This document shows positions 8,788 through 17,145 of a stretch of 64,000 bases of DNA, in pieces. Location of the stretch: contig CAKRJT010000004.1 in assembly GCA_934351925.1 (NCBI GenBank), positions 89,748 through 153,747 on the forward strand, written 5' to 3'. Below the pieces are notes generated by a model that worked only from the letters and a program-made list of their open reading frames with translations, was not told where the DNA came from and made no database searches. Each line of letters begins with the position of its first letter. The stretch's first letter is position 1. Source of the DNA: an uncultured Lachnospiraceae bacterium. Its GTDB lineage: Bacteria; Bacillota; Clostridia; Lachnospirales; Lachnospiraceae. The position numbers and the translations under genes are program-made.

Positions 8788-9969
8788 GTGAAAAAGAGAG
8801 TATTAGCACTTGTGCTTGCAGGAACAATGGTTTTCGGACTCACAGCCTGCAATAAGAGTGGAAACAATGAGACAACAACAAGCGAGACAACAACAGTTGA
8901 GGGTGATACATCAGCAGCCGAGACAACGACAGAGGCACAGCCGGTTGTACAGACAACAGCGGTTACTGATTACAGCCAGTATGTTACACTTGGCGATTAT
9001 ACTAACCTTGATATAGAGGTTGATGCAGCAGTGGTTACAGATACACAGATCCAGAACAGAAAGGATCAGATAGTGAATTACTATAATACCTATGTTCTTG
9101 AAGGAGAGCATATTACAGAGGGAACAACTGCGGATGGAGATGTAATTAATCTTGATTACAGCGGACTCCTTGATGGAACTGCATTTGACGGCGGCACAGC
9201 TACATCACAGTCATATACTGTTGGTTCGGGCAGTTTTATACCGGATCTTGATACACAGCTTGCAGGGCTTGAGGTTGGTAAGGAGTATGAGCTTAAGTGC
9301 ACATTTCCTGAAGACTATAAGGTTAACCCTGATCTTGCAGGCAAGGAAGTTACATTCGTTGTCACTGTCAACTGGATTGAGGGTGAGAAGGATGAGCTTG
9401 AGTGGGGCGATGAGCTTGTGACAGCTTACACAAATGGCGAGTACACATCTGCTGATGAGTACGAGAATGACTTCACAAATGAGATGCTCACAGAGGCCCA
9501 GCAGAGCCAGCAGACCAACTATGAGAATGGGCTCTGGGATAAGGTTTCTGAGAACAGTACCTTCAATTCATTGCCTGAGGAGAAGGTTGCAGGTATAGCT
9601 GATGATTACTACAGCTACTATGAGCAGTACTTCACATATTATGCATCACTTTATGGTACTGATATGTCTAGCTTCCTTTCGTCAATGTATAACATGACAA
9701 CTGACGATCTCACAACAGAGTGCCGTTCGATGGCGGAGAAAGAGGTTCAGTATATCATGCTTGCCTGCGAGATTTATAAGGATCTTGGAATGACATTATC
9801 TGATGAGGAGTACAATACAAGAGCGCAGCAGACAGCAACAGAGAATGGCTTTGAGTCTGCGGCGGCATTTATTGAGCAGTATGGTGAAGAGTATGTAAGA
9901 GAGAGCTTCATATTTGATATTGTAAGCGATTATCTTACAGAGAACAATAATATGGTTGTATCCGAATAA
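8788..9969 (+). CDS. Trigger-factor-like FKBP peptidyl-prolyl isomerase lipoprotein
   Basis: Surface-anchored foldase. The signal peptide ends in the lipobox LTAC, with Cys21 lipidated. A Thr/Glu-rich linker follows to about residue 60. Residues ~110-200 form an FKBP domain (GDVINLDYSGLLDGTAFDGG and the later GLEVGKEYEL). The rest resembles the helical trigger-factor C-terminal chaperone domain. The start is GTG at 8788 with GTGGAGG upstream. This architecture is common in Lachnospiraceae and probably assists folding of secreted proteins outside the membrane, in the place of PrsA (inference). A terminator follows at 9995. Confidence 0.9.
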   Translation: MKKRVLALVLAGTMVFGLTACNKSGNNETTTSETTTVEGDTSAAETTTEAQPVVQTTAVTDYSQYVTLGDYTNLDIEVDAAVVTDTQIQNRKDQIVNYYNTYVLEGEHITEGTTADGDVINLDYSGLLDGTAFDGGTATSQSYTVGSGSFIPDLDTQLAGLEVGKEYELKCTFPEDYKVNPDLAGKEVTFVVTVNWIEGEKDELEWGDELVTAYTNGEYTSADEYENDFTNEMLTEAQQSQQTNYENGLWDKVSENSTFNSLPEEKVAGIADDYYSYYEQYFTYYASLYGTDMSSFLSSMYNMTTDDLTTECRSMAEKEVQYIMLACEIYKDLGMTLSDEEYNTRAQQTATENGFESAAAFIEQYGEEYVRESFIFDIVSDYLTENNNMVVSE

Positions 9970-9994
9970 TTGAATTAATAAACGTGTTAAAACG

Positions 9995-10028
9995 GCGTCA
10001 CATTAAGCTTTTAATGTGGCGCTGTTTA
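9995..10028 (+). terminator. Intrinsic terminator after the FKBP lipoprotein gene
   Basis: A 12-base stem, including G-U pairs, runs from GCGTCACATTAA (9995-10006) to TTAATGTGGCGC (10011-10022) with a 4-base loop. A T-rich tail follows. Confidence 0.85.
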
Positions 10029-10124
10029 TGTTATACTTACTAAAATGAAGCTTAGGGCTGCAGGGAAGGTATTAAGTTTGGAAGTTTCGTTATCAAACTA
10101 CCTGTTGGTGGAATGGAGGGTGTT

Positions 10125-11603
10125 ATGAAAGCAGAGGGAGATATTTTCAGAGAGGTAGCGCAGGCTGCCGGGGATATAGTGTTCAGATACGATTTGAAGA
10201 CAGAAAAGTTTATGCAGTACTCGGATAGAAGTGAGCTGTCCAAGTACGGATCGTGGCTTCAGAACTTTGATTCTGCCATGATTAATGCGAAGATGATTTA
10301 TCCCGATGATATAGAAGCGTTCCTTAGACTCACATCAAAAATTAAATCGGGTGAAGCAGGAAGCATTGAAGGTATATTCAGGATGAGACTTCACATAAGT
10401 TCAGATTATCGCTGGTACAGGCTGATAGCAAGAACCAGGTTCGATGAGCGGGGACCTTATGAGGTGCTCGGAAGAGTCAGTGATATACATAATTATGTGC
10501 TGGCATCAAGAGAAAATGCTGAGGGCTTCGCGGGTCATAAGATGGACATGATGGGTCTGTCGGGTGAGAGTGCCGTTATGGATGCGCTTGTGCGCTATAA
10601 AAGAAAGCATAAGTCTGAGACAATGCTTGCATGCATATTATTTGACATTCCGGAATATGATAGAATTGTGTGCGGACTGAGTCACGCAAAGGCAGAGGAG
10701 TTGTTGATTAATCTTATAAGGCGTATCAGACGAGGCTATCCTCATGGAACGCTTGTGTGCAGGGTCGGCATACATAGATTTGCCGTGTTTACCGGGGGTA
10801 TCACTACGATTAATGAACTTAGTGAAGCAGTGGCTGAAAGCATCCATGGAATATCTGAGCTTGGAGGGCAATATACGAAGCAGCATGACGGAATGACTTT
10901 TGGCGCACATGTAGGAATAGATTTCGAGAGTAATTACGATGGTGTGGAGAAAGTTATATATGGAAGGGCACTATCGGCGCTTGGAACGACGGAAGGAAAG
11001 AATAACGGAGAGATTGCTTTTTTTAAACAGCCGGAGAAGGATGCGAACAGCTTCGAGGCGGCGAGTGCCGAGACGGAAGACATGATTGCTGAGTATGTCA
11101 TAGACCTGCTAAGAGATGAGGAACCTGAGGAACTTTCATCGGAAGAGCGCAGGGCACATGTGATGGCATGTATGCGTATTCTGTTTGAAAAGCTGGCGGA
11201 CAGATATGGCTTTGAGAGAGTCTCGATGAGTTTTTGCAGGAGTGGTGAGTATGTTGAGTGCATGCAGTGGAGTGCGAAAGAGATAGATGCAATTCCCGAT
11301 GGCTGTCTGCTTCATGTGGAGGGCGGTCAGGATATGGTAGAGAGCAAGGTTACGTTCTGGGAACCTTATATTGTAGGTGACGTGTACTCATACCCGGATA
11401 GCAGCGAATACGGGAGAATGATAGCGCTCAGTGCAGTGAGAAGCTTCGCGCAGGCGGGATTTGAATGTACAAATGGAGTCAGGGGAATAGTTTCGTTTGA
11501 ATTTTACACACAGCCGCATATGTGGAACAATAACGAGATAAACGCGTTCAATACCGTAAGGTATGTTACGGATTTTTGCGTAAGATATATTGAAGAAAGC
11601 TGA
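10125..11603 (+). CDS. Signalling protein with PAS-like, degenerate GGDEF and GAF-like domains
   Basis: Cytoplasmic protein of ~492 aa with no membrane segment. Residues ~1-125 look like a PAS domain (DIVFRYDLKTEKF, then IFRMRLHISSDYRWYRLIAR). Residues ~145-300 follow the GGDEF fold, but the active-site loop reads CRVGIHRFAVF where cyclases have RxGGDEFxxL, so it should not make cyclic-di-GMP. The C-terminal third resembles a GAF-type sensor. The start at 10125 has GGAGGG four bases upstream; the ATG at 10113 does not. It may bind a nucleotide or act by protein contact (inference). Confidence 0.7.
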   Translation: MKAEGDIFREVAQAAGDIVFRYDLKTEKFMQYSDRSELSKYGSWLQNFDSAMINAKMIYPDDIEAFLRLTSKIKSGEAGSIEGIFRMRLHISSDYRWYRLIARTRFDERGPYEVLGRVSDIHNYVLASRENAEGFAGHKMDMMGLSGESAVMDALVRYKRKHKSETMLACILFDIPEYDRIVCGLSHAKAEELLINLIRRIRRGYPHGTLVCRVGIHRFAVFTGGITTINELSEAVAESIHGISELGGQYTKQHDGMTFGAHVGIDFESNYDGVEKVIYGRALSALGTTEGKNNGEIAFFKQPEKDANSFEAASAETEDMIAEYVIDLLRDEEPEELSSEERRAHVMACMRILFEKLADRYGFERVSMSFCRSGEYVECMQWSAKEIDAIPDGCLLHVEGGQDMVESKVTFWEPYIVGDVYSYPDSSEYGRMIALSAVRSFAQAGFECTNGVRGIVSFEFYTQPHMWNNNEINAFNTVRYVTDFCVRYIEES

Positions 11604-11663
11604 TTATCGAAGGTCATGGTATTTGAAGGGAATTTCGTATTGGGACGAATATTGAGGTAGAAA

Positions 11664-12821
11664 ATGGTTACTTTGCTGGCTAAGATTTTCATTAAGGAAG
11701 ATACCAAGGATGTAAGAAAGATGTATGGAAGCATGTGCAGTATCCTTGGAATTGTATTAAATATTATACTGTTTGCAGGCAAATATATGGCAGGCTTTGT
11801 GAGCGGCTCCATAGCTATAATGGCAGATGCTTTCAACAACCTGTCGGATGCGGGCTCATCATTCATAACCCTTGTAGGTTTTCGCTTTGCAGGCAAGAAG
11901 CCGGATACGGAGCATCCCTTCGGACACGGGAGGTTTGAGTATATATCGGGATTTATAGTGTCGGCAATAATAATAGTGATGGGGCTTGAGCTTGGGCGCT
12001 CGTCCATTATGAAGATTGTAAAGCCTGAGCCGGTTGACACGAGCATAGCAGCGATAGTTGTACTGCTCTTTTCGATAGCGGTGAAGATATATATGTTTGC
12101 TTACAACAGAAGCATTGGAAAGAAGATTGATTCAGCAGCTATGAAGGCTACGGCGGTGGACAGTTTCAGCGACTCGGTGGCTACGACGGTCGTTCTGGTC
12201 TCAGTGCTGCTCGCTAAATTCACCGGAATAAATCTTGACGGTGTGTGTGGTGTGGCAGTAGCAGGCTTTATTCTGTATGCCGGATATGATGCTGCAAAGG
12301 ATACTATAAGCCCGCTGCTTGGGCAGGCGCCTGATGAAGCGTTTGTTAATGAGATTGAGCAGATAGTCAGGTCGCACAAGCTGGTTACAGGCATACATGA
12401 CCTTGTGGTTCACGATTATGGTCCGGGAAGGGTTATGATATCTCTTCATGCAGAGGTTCCGGGAAACGAGGATATTTTCGTGCTGCACGAGGAGATAGAC
12501 ACTATTGAGAGAGAGTTAAGAAGCAGACTTGGCTGTGAGGCCGTGATACATATGGATCCGGTAGAGACGGACAACGGGCAGGTGCTTTATCTCAAGGCAT
12601 GTATGCAGGAACAGGTGTTTAATATTAATCCTGAGATGACGATACATGATTTCAGGGTAGTAAAAGGAAATGATAGAACTAATCTGATTTTTGATGTTGT
12701 GGTACCGTACGATTACAAGGGAAGCAGGGATGAACTTGTTGGCAGACTTCAGGAGGCTGCGACGCGGATTGAGGAAAAGTATCATGTCATTGTGGATATA
12801 GACAGGGCTTATGTGAGATGA
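11664..12821 (+). CDS. Cation diffusion facilitator family transporter with extended C-terminal domain
   Basis: Membrane exporter of divalent metal ions (Zn, Fe, Mn or Co). About six transmembrane helices occupy residues 25-215. Metal-site residues are visible in DAFNNLSDAGSS and VDSFSDSVATT, and the conserved loop HPFGHGRFEYISG is present. The cytoplasmic part is long: after the usual ferredoxin-like domain (to ~residue 305) another ~75 residues look like a second copy (NPEMTIHDFRVV, then a C-terminal IDRAYVR). The full length of 385 aa exceeds the usual ~300. The metal cannot be decided by eye. A terminator follows. Confidence 0.92.
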   Translation: MVTLLAKIFIKEDTKDVRKMYGSMCSILGIVLNIILFAGKYMAGFVSGSIAIMADAFNNLSDAGSSFITLVGFRFAGKKPDTEHPFGHGRFEYISGFIVSAIIIVMGLELGRSSIMKIVKPEPVDTSIAAIVVLLFSIAVKIYMFAYNRSIGKKIDSAAMKATAVDSFSDSVATTVVLVSVLLAKFTGINLDGVCGVAVAGFILYAGYDAAKDTISPLLGQAPDEAFVNEIEQIVRSHKLVTGIHDLVVHDYGPGRVMISLHAEVPGNEDIFVLHEEIDTIERELRSRLGCEAVIHMDPVETDNGQVLYLKACMQEQVFNINPEMTIHDFRVVKGNDRTNLIFDVVVPYDYKGSRDELVGRLQEAATRIEEKYHVIVDIDRAYVR

Positions 12822-12832
12822 ATGTGGATAAA

Positions 12833-12870
12833 AGTCATCTGCGGATTATGTCGGCGGATGGCTTTTTTTG
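12833..12870 (+). terminator. Intrinsic terminator after the cation efflux gene
   Basis: A 10-base stem with G-U pairs, AGTCATCTGC (12833-12842) with GCGGATGGCT (12854-12863), is followed by a run of seven T. Confidence 0.75.
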
Positions 12871-13021
12871 TCGAAGGATTGATAAGTAAGTATGTATATT
12901 ATTCTGGTAAACTCTAGATGTAGTACAAGGGAGCAGTGTGAAAAAAGCAAGTTTTTTATTACTATTTGAGTCACTGCAAAAACGGTGACATGGGGATTAG
13001 TGTGAATGAAGGAGGGTTATC

Positions 13022-13378
13022 ATGGAGCTTTACCGGTCAAAAAAGGAGAACGAAAGCATAAGCGGAGCCTATGTTCAGGCGAAGATAATCCGCAAGGATG
13101 ACAGGAAAATCTACTTGAGGATATGGAACAGCGGTACTGCCTCGGCGTACAATGTGAATTTTTACATACCAAAGGGACACCGTATATGCGTTCTGAGAAG
13201 CCGCTTGGATTGCAGGGTGTTAAAGCCGGGACAGGCATTTGACGAGTATGCGGTGGCTGATGAGAAGCTTTTGAAGGATGTGTCGATTGTCACCTACTGG
13301 GAGGATGAGAACGGGTGCATGTACTCAAAGGAGCAGACCGAACATGCCAAAAGTATATTTAAAAAAATCTGTGTGTAG
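13022..13378 (+). CDS. Conserved-looking hypothetical protein, beta-rich, 118 aa
   Basis: Not recognised as a known family. The ORF has a strong ribosome site (GGAGGG, 13012-13017). Its composition is typical of a globular cytoplasmic protein. The middle, YLRIWNSGTASAYNVNFYIP, and the following PGQAFDEYAVAD resemble the strand pattern of Ig-like or CARDB-type beta-sandwiches. No signal peptide or membrane segment is seen. The upstream 200 bases contain a GTGACATGGGGATTAG segment also found near 47480. The gene stands alone, followed by the small NKS-repeat gene. Confidence 0.6.
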   Translation: MELYRSKKENESISGAYVQAKIIRKDDRKIYLRIWNSGTASAYNVNFYIPKGHRICVLRSRLDCRVLKPGQAFDEYAVADEKLLKDVSIVTYWEDENGCMYSKEQTEHAKSIFKKICV

Positions 13379-13471
13379 AATGAATGATTGAGCTCATATG
13401 ACACATACTATTCCCGTGGCAAAGAAGCATGAAGCGGTGTGCCGCAATAAAATTCAGAAGTGAGGTCAATT

Positions 13472-13648
13472 ATGAGCGAAAATTACAACGAACAGAACAA
13501 ATCCTATAATTACGGTGATGGGCAGAGTAAGTCATCAAATAAGAATCAGAATAAGTCTGAGAACAAGACAGAGAACAGAAGTCAGAACAAGTCGCAGAAC
13601 AAGTCTCAGAACAAGAGCCAGAACAAGTCTGACAACTGCTACGACTAA
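13472..13648 (+). CDS. 58-residue low-complexity protein with Asn-Lys-Ser repeats
   Basis: Short protein, hydrophilic throughout, with no signal peptide. Residues ~20-53 consist of four-residue units built on (S/T)-(Q/E)-N-(K/R), such as SQNKSQNKSQNK. The tail is DNCYD, with the only cysteine. The start at 13472 has GTGAGG upstream, and a 9-base-stem terminator follows 26 bases after the stop, so it has the layout of a real small gene. At DNA level the repeats are imperfect 12-base units, with synonymous differences that suggest protein-level constraint. Function unknown; a disordered, spore-associated or nucleic-acid-binding role would be a guess. Confidence 0.6.
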   Translation: MSENYNEQNKSYNYGDGQSKSSNKNQNKSENKTENRSQNKSQNKSQNKSQNKSDNCYD

Positions 13649-13674
13649 GCTTATCGGACAATATAGTGTGAGAG

Positions 13675-13700
13675 AGGGCACGCGCCGGCGTGCCCTTATT
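13675..13700. terminator. Bidirectional terminator between convergent genes
   Basis: The perfect 9-base arms AGGGCACGC (13675-13683) and GCGTGCCCT (13688-13696) flank a 4-base loop. T-rich bases follow on both strands, serving the small gene to the left and the permease to the right. Confidence 0.8.
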
Positions 13701-13703
13701 GTG

Positions 13704-14837
13704 TTATAATATATTTATTGTTATTGAAGCAGCAAGGCACAGCACAGCGAGGAATATAAGGTTATATACCGTGAAAACCAGAATATATTTTCCTTTGTGG
13801 GTATCTGATGAATTGCAATATCCGCGGTAGGATATTATGCTTGCGAGTGAAGCGATGAGTGTTCCCAGACCACCTATATTCACGCCATACAGCAGTGCCG
13901 GGTAATTATCCGTGAAACCCGACAGCAGAATGGCTGCGGGAACATTGCTTATAATCTGGGAAAGGCCTATTCCGGCTGCAATTTCACGGTTGTTTATCAG
14001 GCGGCTCATGAGTGCCGAGACTGCCGGAATTCTCTCCATATTGCCTATGAATATAAAAAAACATACAAAGGTAAGCAGAAGAAAATAGTCAACGCGCGCA
14101 AATAAACTTCTGTCACAGAAAAATATTACCGTGACGGTTATGGCAAGCATGATAGGAAATTCGATTATATGTACCACACAGGCGATGCATACAAGAAACA
14201 GTATCAGGTATGCTGCCGGGCGCATACCTCCGGACATGTGGCTGTCGGGTGCGGCAGCAGATGTCAGCGGGCTGTTTTTTAGCAGCAGGATGGCTATTAC
14301 AAGAAGCGCGGCAGAGACAAGCGTCAGTGGCAGCATCAGCGTCAAAAACTCCTGTATTGTGATGTGAAATGTAGAATACAGATACAGGTTCTGCGGATTG
14401 CCTATTGGTGTGAACATGCTTCCGAGATTTGCGGCGATTGTCTGAAGCACTATTACCGGAATTAAAAGCCCGGTCTGTCCGGCGGCTGACAGCAGCATTA
14501 TCGCAAACGGGACAAAGGTTATAAGGGACACGTCATTGGTTATTAACATTGAGCAGAAGAAACACAAAAATACCAGAATGAAGGCAAGGTATCGTGTGCT
14601 CTTTGCATGCTTTAAAAGCATGGAACCCAGTGTTGTGAAGAGTCCAACGCTTCGCAGTCCTGCCACCACGAGCATAAGACAGAACAGCAGGGATATCACC
14701 CTATAGTCAATGTAGCCTGAATATCCGCTGTCGGGAGGAACAAAAAATATTGACATAATGGCGAGGACTGCGGCGGCGCACAGTACTGCTTCTTTTTTTA
14801 TAAAATCTGCAATTTTAGTCAGAACACGGTTGTTCAC
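13704..14837 (-). CDS. Anion permease of the ArsB/SLC13-like ion-transporter superfamily
   Basis: Polytopic membrane protein of 377 aa with about ten hydrophobic helices. Superfamily motifs are visible: LITNDVSLITFVPFAI in the first half, SMFTPIGNPQNLY as a substrate loop, and SNVPAAILLSGF in the second half. These match the inverted-repeat hairpins of citrate, arsenite or dicarboxylate transporters. The start is GTG at 14837 with GAGGAGG upstream. The small gene at 14840-15145 ends two bases before it, indicating one operon. The substrate is unknown; nothing nearby suggests arsenic resistance. Confidence 0.85.
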   Translation of the reverse strand: MNNRVLTKIADFIKKEAVLCAAAVLAIMSIFFVPPDSGYSGYIDYRVISLLFCLMLVVAGLRSVGLFTTLGSMLLKHAKSTRYLAFILVFLCFFCSMLITNDVSLITFVPFAIMLLSAAGQTGLLIPVIVLQTIAANLGSMFTPIGNPQNLYLYSTFHITIQEFLTLMLPLTLVSAALLVIAILLLKNSPLTSAAAPDSHMSGGMRPAAYLILFLVCIACVVHIIEFPIMLAITVTVIFFCDRSLFARVDYFLLLTFVCFFIFIGNMERIPAVSALMSRLINNREIAAGIGLSQIISNVPAAILLSGFTDNYPALLYGVNIGGLGTLIASLASIISYRGYCNSSDTHKGKYILVFTVYNLIFLAVLCLAASITINIL

Positions 14838-14839
14838 GG

Positions 14840-15145
14840 TCAGTCCTCCTCGATAACATGAATTTCAAGAAAGTCGAAGTCGATGTGTTCGACAAAACTG
14901 TCCTGTGTGAAGCGGGCCTTGCTGTATTTTTTGAAGTCATTTATATTGATATCCAGCCAGGTGGGAACCTGAAGGTCGAAGGCATGGCATACCTCGTCAA
15001 GCGCTGCAAATACCTTTTTGGTACGGCCCATGTCAGGAGAGCCGTTACATACGACCATATCGCGGATAAGATGATTATGTTTAAATTCTTTTGCCCATAA
15101 ACGGAACATTTTTTCCTCATTTCCGGGCTGCATTTTTGAGCCCAT
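14840..15145 (-). CDS. Conserved hypothetical protein, 101 aa, cotranscribed with the anion permease
   Basis: Small soluble acidic protein; family not recognised with certainty. It contains MVVCNGSPDMGRTKKVFAAL and a C-terminal DFDFLEIHVIEED that overlaps the ribosome site of the permease gene. The two-base spacing to the permease implies translational coupling. The first ATG (15145) has a weak ribosome site; an internal ATG at 15130 is possible. A regulatory or partner role for the permease is inference only. Confidence 0.65.
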   Translation of the reverse strand: MGSKMQPGNEEKMFRLWAKEFKHNHLIRDMVVCNGSPDMGRTKKVFAALDEVCHAFDLQVPTWLDININDFKKYSKARFTQDSFVEHIDFDFLEIHVIEED

Positions 15146-15255
15146 AAAAGTTGTAACTCATTGATATGTCAGAATTGATTCATTGATGTGCAGGGGCACA
15201 TACATCATATTATAACCATAAAATCCGGATATGCATATATTTTTTTATTCTTTAA

Positions 15256-15284
15256 TTGAAAAAAAAGCGTATATTTTGTAAAAT
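15256..15284 (+). promoter_or_regulatory. SigA-type promoter of the PTS-IIC-like gene
   Basis: TTGAAA (15256-15261), a 17-base spacer, then TAAAAT (15279-15284). It is 60 bases before the ATG at 15344, which has GAGGGGG as ribosome site. Confidence 0.7.
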
Positions 15285-15343
15285 AGAAGAGACGGCGTCA
15301 AAGACGTCGCAGGAAGGCTTATTCTGAGGGGGCATCTGAAACG

Positions 15344-16372
15344 ATGAAGAATATACTCAAGAAGATTTTTGTTGATGGATTTACGGGGATGACGCTGGGG
15401 ATGTTCGTGACACTTATTATGGGTACGGCATTTGTACAGCTTGGAACGTGGATTGGCGGTCAGGTGGGGGCACAGCTTATAACATTCGGCAACATGGCCA
15501 AGCTGTTAACAGGTGCGGGAATAGGAGCAGGTGTCGCAGCAAGATTAGGTGCGGATTCACTTGTCACGGTGTCGGCGGCGGTTGCAGGCATGCTTGGGGC
15601 GTTTCACGGGATGAGCGCTGTCACTTTTGGCATGCCGGGAGAACCGCTCGGAGCGTTTATTGCCGCGTATATAGCGGTTCAGGTTGGAATGTTCATATCG
15701 GGAAGAACCGGTCTTAGTATAATATTGACACCGATTGCCTCGATATTTGCGGGCGCTCTTGTCGGATATTTTGCCGGACCGTACATCACAAAATTTATAT
15801 ACTGGATTGGAAGTCTTGCAAGTTACAATGTGGCTGCATCGCCGGTGATAGGCGGAATTATTGTGGCAGTGCTGTTCTCGCTTTTTGCAGCAATGCCGTT
15901 TAGTACATTTGCGCTCGCGGCATCACTTGGGCTATCCGGCGTGGCAGCAGGTGCGGCTACCATAGGTGTATGCTGCAGCATGGTTGGATTTGCCGTAGCC
16001 GGATACCGTGACAATAAGCTTGGAGGGATGTTTGCACTTGGTATGGGAGCTGCTCTGCTAGAGTTCCCGAATATACTTAAAAGACCGTTGATATGGGTGC
16101 CTTCGATAATTGCAAGTGCCATATTAGGACCATTTGCAGCAGCCTTGTTGAAGATGAGCAACACGGCATACGGAGCGGCAGCGGGCTCACTGGTGTTTAT
16201 TGGACAATTTGAGACATGGCACAGCATGGTGCCGGGGACTCCCGGAGCCATTGTTATAATCGAGATTGTGTTGATGCACTTTCTTCTTCCCGGTTTAATC
16301 AGCCTGTCTGTCAGTGAAGTAATGAGAAAACTTAATTGGATTAAAAAAGGAGATATGAGGCTTCAGGCCTGA
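15344..16372 (+). CDS. PTS EIIC-like (PTS_EIIC_2 family) membrane protein
   Basis: Polytopic membrane protein of 342 aa with about ten glycine- and alanine-rich helices. The overall pattern, including TFGMPGEPLGAFIAAY and FETWHSMVPGTPGAIV, matches the stand-alone PTS_EIIC_2-type proteins found in Clostridia and Bacilli. No EIIA or EIIB partner genes are nearby, so phosphotransferase transport is not shown; the family is poorly characterised. The last 78 bases overlap, on the opposite strand, the 3' end of the YyaC gene. Confidence 0.8.
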   Translation: MKNILKKIFVDGFTGMTLGMFVTLIMGTAFVQLGTWIGGQVGAQLITFGNMAKLLTGAGIGAGVAARLGADSLVTVSAAVAGMLGAFHGMSAVTFGMPGEPLGAFIAAYIAVQVGMFISGRTGLSIILTPIASIFAGALVGYFAGPYITKFIYWIGSLASYNVAASPVIGGIIVAVLFSLFAAMPFSTFALAASLGLSGVAAGAATIGVCCSMVGFAVAGYRDNKLGGMFALGMGAALLEFPNILKRPLIWVPSIIASAILGPFAAALLKMSNTAYGAAAGSLVFIGQFETWHSMVPGTPGAIVIIEIVLMHFLLPGLISLSVSEVMRKLNWIKKGDMRLQA

Positions 16373-16948
16373 ACTGACAGGGTCGAGGCAGTAGAGAAGT
16401 CCTTTTGCAATCACGTCGGCAAGCTCCATGACGATGTTCAGACGGGTTGTCTGCAAAAGCATCGGATCGTTGGTGCCGGAGAGATTTACAATCCCGGTTA
16501 TGTGCAGGTCGCCCACATCCGGAAGCTGTTTGTTCACACCGAGACCGGGTTTGAGCGGTCCGGTACCCACTGTGACATAGCCGATATGCCCCTGCGTCCC
16601 CAGTGAAGCGTCGACAGCTATGCAGAAAGGGTTAACGTGTCGAAGGTGGATATCGGACAGTACGCTTTCAAGGTTGGTTGCATGCACGGGGGAGGCGAGT
16701 GTGCCATAGACGGTTATGCCGTTCTTTTTCGCTGCTCTGCCGCCGGCTTTCAGAGTTTTTGAGAGTTTGTAGCCGACAATTGGACCGAGGCTGTCGCCGG
16801 TGGAGCGGTCGGTGCCTATGCAGACTATGACAACGTCTTCAATGGAGCGGTCAGACTTTAGCAGGAGCTCGGTGAGCTGTACACCCATTTTACAGGCGGC
16901 GTTAGGTTTGGCTGTGTCAAAATAATAATTTTCCGTTAATGTTTTCAT
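16295..16948 (-). CDS. yyaC: Spore protease YyaC homologue
   Basis: Sporulation protein related to the Gpr-type protease and hydrogenase-maturation protease fold. The characteristic motif VVIVCIGTDRSTGDSLGPIVG lies near residues 37-57 of this start. ASPVHATNLESVL and the acidic FCIAVDASLG follow, then LHITGIVNLSG. The ATG at 16948 is used here; an upstream TTG at 16975 is also in frame and neither has a clear ribosome site. The last ~28 residues (after GLLYCLD) extend into the convergent PTS-like gene and look like a read-through tail. The gene points to a spore-forming lineage. Confidence 0.88.
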   Translation of the reverse strand: MKTLTENYYFDTAKPNAACKMGVQLTELLLKSDRSIEDVVIVCIGTDRSTGDSLGPIVGYKLSKTLKAGGRAAKKNGITVYGTLASPVHATNLESVLSDIHLRHVNPFCIAVDASLGTQGHIGYVTVGTGPLKPGLGVNKQLPDVGDLHITGIVNLSGTNDPMLLQTTRLNIVMELADVIAKGLLYCLDPVSSGLKPHISFFNPIKFSHYFTDRQAD

Positions 16949-17145
16949 ACACGAATTATATGTATAAGAGGACAACTTTATTCAAAATACATGGGATGAC
17001 AGAGATTTATTGCGAAAAAGCAATTAAAATGTCGCAAAAAAGTAATGCACATACGGATAGAAAATGTTAAACTGATAGTGTATGTATTCTGTATTGACAG
17101 GGTGGTGCCGCACTTGTCAGACAGTGGATATTTTGCGGTGCGGAA

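Noticed and set aside
11504..12046. 180-residue minus-strand reading frame opposite the cation efflux gene
   Set aside because: It is antisense to a clear transporter gene, has no ribosome site and no recognisable protein pattern.
13560..13630. Tandem 12-base DNA repeats as a possible CRISPR or satellite
   Set aside because: The units are contiguous without spacers and keep one reading frame; they are codons of the small repeat protein.
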